Positions 23,011-27,193 of a stretch of 27,193 nucleotides of DNA are shown here, piece after piece (positions within the stretch are counted from its first letter, which is position 1; each line of letters starts with the position of its first letter). Below the pieces are notes generated by a model. That model ran no database searches, was not told where the DNA came from, and saw only the letters and a program-made list of their open reading frames with translations. The stretch covers positions 1-27,193 of the forward strand of contig CAMLLU010000074.1 in NCBI GenBank assembly GCA_946480925.1, in the 5' to 3' direction. Source of the DNA: an uncultured Rivibacter sp. Its GTDB lineage: Bacteria; Pseudomonadota; Gammaproteobacteria; Burkholderiales; Burkholderiaceae. The position numbers and the translations under genes were made by a program.

Positions 23011-25742
23011 CAGGCGGGCGCTCCGGTGGTTGGGTTCGCTGCGGCACCGGCGGCCGCGGCGTCTTCGGCCAAGTCTACGGGCGGCGGTGAGCCCAGCGGG
23101 AGCGTGAAGGTGAACACGGCCCCGTGCGGCGTGTTGGCCTCGGCCCAGATGCGGCCGCGGTGGGCCTCGACGATGGCGCGGCAGATGGCCAGCCCCAGGC
23201 CCACGCCCGGCGTGGCCGATTCAGCATTGCCGCGTGTGAACTTCTCGAAGATGGCGTCTTCCTGCCCCTTGGGAATGCCCGGCCCTTCATCGCGCACGCC
23301 GATGCGCAGCTCGTTGGCAAAGCGCCTGGCCTCCACGCACACGCGGGTGGCGGGAGGCGTGTACTTCGCGGCGTTTTCCAGCAGGTTGCCGAGCACGCGC
23401 TCGACGAGCACGGCATCGCACTCCACCAGCGGCAGGCTCGCTTCGAGCTGCACCTGCACCGGCCGGCCGCCCAGCGCCGTGCGCGTGGCGGCGATCGCGG
23501 TGCCCACCAGCTCTTCCACCGACTGCCAGCCCAGCCGCAGCTTGATCTCGCCGCTTTGCAGGCGTGCCATGTCGAGCAGGTTGTCCACCATGCGGCTCAT
23601 GCGCAGCGCCTCTTCGCGTATGGCACCGGCCGTGGCCTGCTGGGCATCGGCCAGCGGCGGCTGCGCCACGCGCAGCGTGTCGGCCAGGCCCACCAGTGCG
23701 GCCAGCGGCGTGCGCAGGTCGTGCGACAGCGCCGAGAGCAGCGAGTTGCGCAGCCGTTCGGACTCGATCTGCACCGTGGCCTGCTGCGCCACTTCGACGT
23801 AGTGCACGCGTTCGAGCGCCATCGCGATGAGGGCGGCAAAGGTGTCGAGCTGCTGGCGCTGTTCAGGCACCATGAGCAGCCGCGGCTCGCTGGGGCGTAT
23901 GGCCAGCACGCCGCGCGCACGCATCGGCGCCTTCAGCGGCAGATAGAGCCAGGAGCTGCCGGGCAGCGTGTTGGTGCCCCAGCCGGCCGCCTGTTGATGG
24001 TCCAGCGCCCACTGCGCGGTGCCGGCATCCAGCCCTTCGGCGCCCTGGCGCGGCGGCTGCAAGTGGTCGCGCGCGTCGAGCACGTACATCAGCGCCTCTG
24101 CATGGAATTCGCGGGCGATGCCTTGCTCGGCCACGTCCACCACCTGCTCGGTCAGCATCACGTTCGACAGGTCGCGCGCCGCCTCGAACAGCGCGCGTGA
24201 ACGGGCCTCGCGGTGCCGCGCCACCATGACCTGGTAGCGCAGCCCGGCCGTGAGCTGGCCGGTGACGAGGCCCACCGCCAGCATCACGAAGAAGGTCAGC
24301 AGGTACTGCACGTCCGACACCGCGAACGACAGGCGCGGCACCACGAAGAAGAAGTCGAACGCGGCCACGCTCGTGAAGGCTGCCAGCACTGCCGGCCCGC
24401 GGCCGAGTGTGACGGCCACGCCCACCACCGCGAGCAGGAACACCATCACGATGTTGGCGAGGTCGAAGTAGCCGTGCAGCGGCAGCGCCAGCAGCGTGGT
24501 GACGCCGCAGGCCGCGGCGGCCCACACGTAGTTCAGCACCGGCCGGGCTTCGTCGTCCACCGTGCCGGGTGGCGGCTCGGCAGGGCGTGCGGGGGGCTGG
24601 CGTTCGCCCACTTCGATGAGGTCGATGTCGGGGGCCATGCCGGCCAGCGTGCGGCCCAGCAGGCGCCCGGTGCGCTGGCGCCACCAGCTGGGCTGCGGGT
24701 TGCGGCCCAGCATCAGCTTCGACAGGTTGTGGTGGCGCGCGTGTTCCACCAGCGTGCTGGCCACGTCCTGCCCGGCCAGCACGGCGGTGGTGGCGCCCAG
24801 CTCCTGGGCCAGCTTCACGGTGCGCAGGATGCGCTGGCGCTGCGAGTCCGGCAGGCGCTGCAGTGCGGGCGTTTCCACGTACACCGCATGCCAGGCCACA
24901 TTGAGCTGCTGCGCGAGCCGCGCGGCGCTGCGCACCACGTGCTCGGCCCCTTCGCGTGGGCCGATGCAGCACAGCAGCGCCGCCTCGGTCTTCCATACCT
25001 GCGTGATGGCGCGGTCGCTGCGCCAGGCCTGCACGTCGTCTTCCACGCGGTCGGCCGTGCGGCGCAGCGCCAGCTCGCGCAACGCCATCAGGTTGCCCTT
25101 GCGGAAGAAGTTGCGCGAGGCGCGCTCGGCTTGCGCGGGCAGGTACACCTTGCCGGCCGCCAGCCGCGCGATCAGCTCGTCGGCCGGCGTGTCCACCAGC
25201 ACCACTTCGTCGGCCCGGTCGAAGAAGGTGTCGGGCAGCGTCTCGTGCACCAGGATGCCGGTGATGCCGCCCACCACGTCGTTCAGGCTTTCGAGGTGCT
25301 GCACGTTCACCGTGGTGTAGACGTCGATGCCGGCCTCGAGCAGCTCTTCCACGTCCTGCCAGCGCTTGGGGTGGCGCGAGCCGGCCACGTTGGAGTGGGC
25401 CAACTCGTCCACGAGGACGAGCTCCGGCTTGCGCTTCAGGGCCCCGTCGAGGTCGAACTCGCCGAGCTTGCGGCCGCGGTATTCGATGACGGCCCGCGGC
25501 AGCTGCGGCAGCCCTTCCAGCAGCACGGCGGTTTCGCTGCGGCCGTGCGTTTCCACCACCCCGGCCAGCACGTCGCGGCCTTGTTCACTGGCCTGGCGTG
25601 CGGCCAGCAGCATCGCGTAGGTCTTGCCCACGCCGGCCGACGAGCCGAAGTAGATGCGCAGCCTGCCGCGCCTGGCACGCGCTTCCTCCTGCTGGATCTG
25701 CGCCAGCAAGGCGTCGGGGTCGGGTCGGTCGTCGTCGGTCAT
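23010..25742 (-). CDS. kdpD: Sensor histidine kinase KdpD
   Basis: This 910-aa inner membrane sensor for potassium limitation has the standard KdpD layout. The N-terminal KdpD domain holds Walker A GSSAGVGKTY (about 33-42) and the Walker B-like LVLVDELAHSN, then a USP-like domain, four membrane helices (DUF4118), a GAF-like region, HisKA with His674 (SALSHDLRTPLAAL) and HATPase_c (NLLENAAKYTP, DEGPGIPKG and GVGLGLAI). The C-terminus has an extra Ala-rich tail. ATG 25742 is chosen because it overlaps the upstream small ORF in ATGA and has AGGAAG just upstream. It is cotranscribed with kdpE. Its length is normal (E. coli KdpD is 894 aa). Confidence 0.96.
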   Translation of the reverse strand: MTDDDRPDPDALLAQIQQEEARARRGRLRIYFGSSAGVGKTYAMLLAARQASEQGRDVLAGVVETHGRSETAVLLEGLPQLPRAVIEYRGRKLGEFDLDGALKRKPELVLVDELAHSNVAGSRHPKRWQDVEELLEAGIDVYTTVNVQHLESLNDVVGGITGILVHETLPDTFFDRADEVVLVDTPADELIARLAAGKVYLPAQAERASRNFFRKGNLMALRELALRRTADRVEDDVQAWRSDRAITQVWKTEAALLCCIGPREGAEHVVRSAARLAQQLNVAWHAVYVETPALQRLPDSQRQRILRTVKLAQELGATTAVLAGQDVASTLVEHARHHNLSKLMLGRNPQPSWWRQRTGRLLGRTLAGMAPDIDLIEVGERQPPARPAEPPPGTVDDEARPVLNYVWAAAACGVTTLLALPLHGYFDLANIVMVFLLAVVGVAVTLGRGPAVLAAFTSVAAFDFFFVVPRLSFAVSDVQYLLTFFVMLAVGLVTGQLTAGLRYQVMVARHREARSRALFEAARDLSNVMLTEQVVDVAEQGIAREFHAEALMYVLDARDHLQPPRQGAEGLDAGTAQWALDHQQAAGWGTNTLPGSSWLYLPLKAPMRARGVLAIRPSEPRLLMVPEQRQQLDTFAALIAMALERVHYVEVAQQATVQIESERLRNSLLSALSHDLRTPLAALVGLADTLRVAQPPLADAQQATAGAIREEALRMSRMVDNLLDMARLQSGEIKLRLGWQSVEELVGTAIAATRTALGGRPVQVQLEASLPLVECDAVLVERVLGNLLENAAKYTPPATRVCVEARRFANELRIGVRDEGPGIPKGQEDAIFEKFTRGNAESATPGVGLGLAICRAIVEAHRGRIWAEANTPHGAVFTFTLPLGSPPPVDLAEDAAAAGAAANPTTGAPA

Positions 25743-25927
25743 TCTTCCTGCGTGGGGGCGGGGCTGCGTACTTCGTGAGCACCGGGCGCGTTCGAAGAGC
25801 GGTGGGCAGGGCGGGGCATCTTGCCACGCTGCTTGTGCCGCATGCTGCGGGCCACGAGCCACCAGGCCAGCAGCAGCGGCGCGAACAGCGCCGTCAGCCC
25901 GGCCAGCAATTCAAGCGCGCCGTTCAT
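25739..25927 (-). CDS. Small TM protein inside the kdp operon
   Basis: This 62-aa protein has one membrane helix (about 7-26) and a basic, Pro-rich tail (RSMRHKQRGKMPRPAHRS). It lies between kdpC and kdpD: its start is nine bases after the kdpC stop and its stop overlaps the kdpD start in ATGA, so it is tied into the operon by coupling. It has no recognised family. KdpF is a TM peptide of about 30 aa that usually precedes kdpA, and this one differs in place and length. A role in Kdp complex stability or KdpD signalling is only a guess. Confidence 0.6.
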   Translation of the reverse strand: MNGALELLAGLTALFAPLLLAWWLVARSMRHKQRGKMPRPAHRSSNAPGAHEVRSPAPTQEE

Positions 25928-25936
25928 GGCCTGCCC

Positions 25937-26515
25937 TCAGCTCCTGGATGGCGCGTCCAGCGCCAGGTTGAGCATGAGCACGTTGACGCGCGGCTCGCCC
26001 AGGAAGCCGAGCCATTGCGCTTCGGCATGTTCGTCGATGAGCTTGCGCACCTGCTCGATGGGCAGGCCGCGCAGGCGCGCCACGCGCGGCGCCTGGTACA
26101 GCGCCGCGGCCATGCTGATGTGCGGGTCGAGCCCGCTGGCCGAGGCGGTGACCAGGTCCACCGGCACGGCCTGCGTGTTGCCGGGATCGGCAGCGCGCAG
26201 GGCTTCGGTGCGGGCCTTCACCGCTTCGGTGAGCGCCGGGTTCAGCGGGCCCAGGTTGGAGCCGCCGGAAGCGCCGGCGTCGTAGGGCTCGGGCGTGGTG
26301 GCCGAGGGGCGGCCCCAGAAGTGCTTCGGGTCGGTGAAGCGCTGGCCGATGAGTTCGGAGCCCACGGCCGTGCCGTTCACGGTGATGAGGCTGCCGGCGG
26401 CTTCGTATGGAAAGGCGGTCTGGGCGATGCCGGTCACCACGAGTGGATAGGCCACGCCGGTGAGTGCGGTGAGCAATGCGAAGCAGACGATGGCAGGGCG
26501 AAGTTGGGATGTCAT
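25937..26515 (-). CDS. kdpC: Potassium-transporting ATPase subunit KdpC
   Basis: This 192-aa accessory subunit of the KdpFABC pump is thought to help assembly or coupling. One N-terminal TM helix (about 8-30) is followed by the conserved periplasmic part: [57 protein letters not shown] and the end [19 protein letters not shown] 26515 has GAGGAAC seven bases upstream; an upstream extension to 26548 is not needed. It is ten bases from the kdpB stop. The length is normal. Confidence 0.97.
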   Translation of the reverse strand: MTSQLRPAIVCFALLTALTGVAYPLVVTGIAQTAFPYEAAGSLITVNGTAVGSELIGQRFTDPKHFWGRPSATTPEPYDAGASGGSNLGPLNPALTEAVKARTEALRAADPGNTQAVPVDLVTASASGLDPHISMAAALYQAPRVARLRGLPIEQVRKLIDEHAEAQWLGFLGEPRVNVLMLNLALDAPSRS

Positions 26516-26525
26516 GTGAAGTTCC

Positions 26526-27193
<668 letters not shown>

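Noticed and set aside
24213..25778. Plus-strand open frame of 521 codons
   Set aside because: It is antisense to kdpD and is a His/Gln/Arg-rich shadow.

Overview
The window is GC-rich and densely coded. Its gene content (DUF3606 protein, YbaY/MliC lipoprotein, polar amino acid ABC operon, kdp operon with kdpDE downstream) and its protein style point to a beta-proteobacterium of the order Burkholderiales, probably near Comamonadaceae or Sphaerotilaceae. This placement is an inference from content, because no rRNA or other marker gene is present.

Bases 1-4100 are accessory DNA. An attC-like integron recombination site (39-162) is followed at once by a small two-TM protein gene. A complete IS630-family element (527-1624, TA duplication, transposase split by an A8 -1 frameshift site) separates that gene from a type VI secretion cargo module. 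The module is a PAAR-tip protein with a C-terminal extension, a Tae4-type peptidoglycan amidase with visible Cys and His catalytic motifs, and a 69-aa two-TM protein in the slot where immunity normally lies. No T6SS core genes are present, so this looks like an orphan effector island. Next come a GNAT-like gene broken by one frameshift (3209-3738, minus strand) and a further gene remnant (3804-4102).

Bases 4136-13424 are chromosomal housekeeping and accessory metabolism. They hold an FKBP-type prolyl isomerase and a membrane-anchored Ser/Thr kinase with a Cys-rich C-terminal tail, the kinase flanked by GTCAC-rich repeats. A polar amino acid ABC transporter operon follows, in the order binding protein, permease, permease, ATPase on the minus strand, with a GC hairpin after the binding protein gene and a palindromic operator candidate upstream. 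Then come a DEDDh exonuclease, an MliC-YbaY two-domain envelope protein, and an acyl-CoA ligase.

Bases 13434-20016 contain many small genes: a DUF924 protein, two lipoproteins, a pair of translationally coupled GNAT acetyltransferases, a lipid-anchored alpha/beta hydrolase, a GAF plus coiled-coil protein, a DUF3606 protein and several hypotheticals. A 41-bp-arm imperfect palindrome of the CGCAGAG type lies at 14081-14171.

Bases 20013-27193, on the minus strand, carry an orphan NarL-type sensor kinase and the potassium-uptake operon kdpB (partial)-kdpC-small TM protein-kdpD-kdpE. The last four kdp-cluster genes are tightly packed or overlapping. KdpD and KdpE sense potassium or ionic stress and drive the high-affinity Kdp ATPase.
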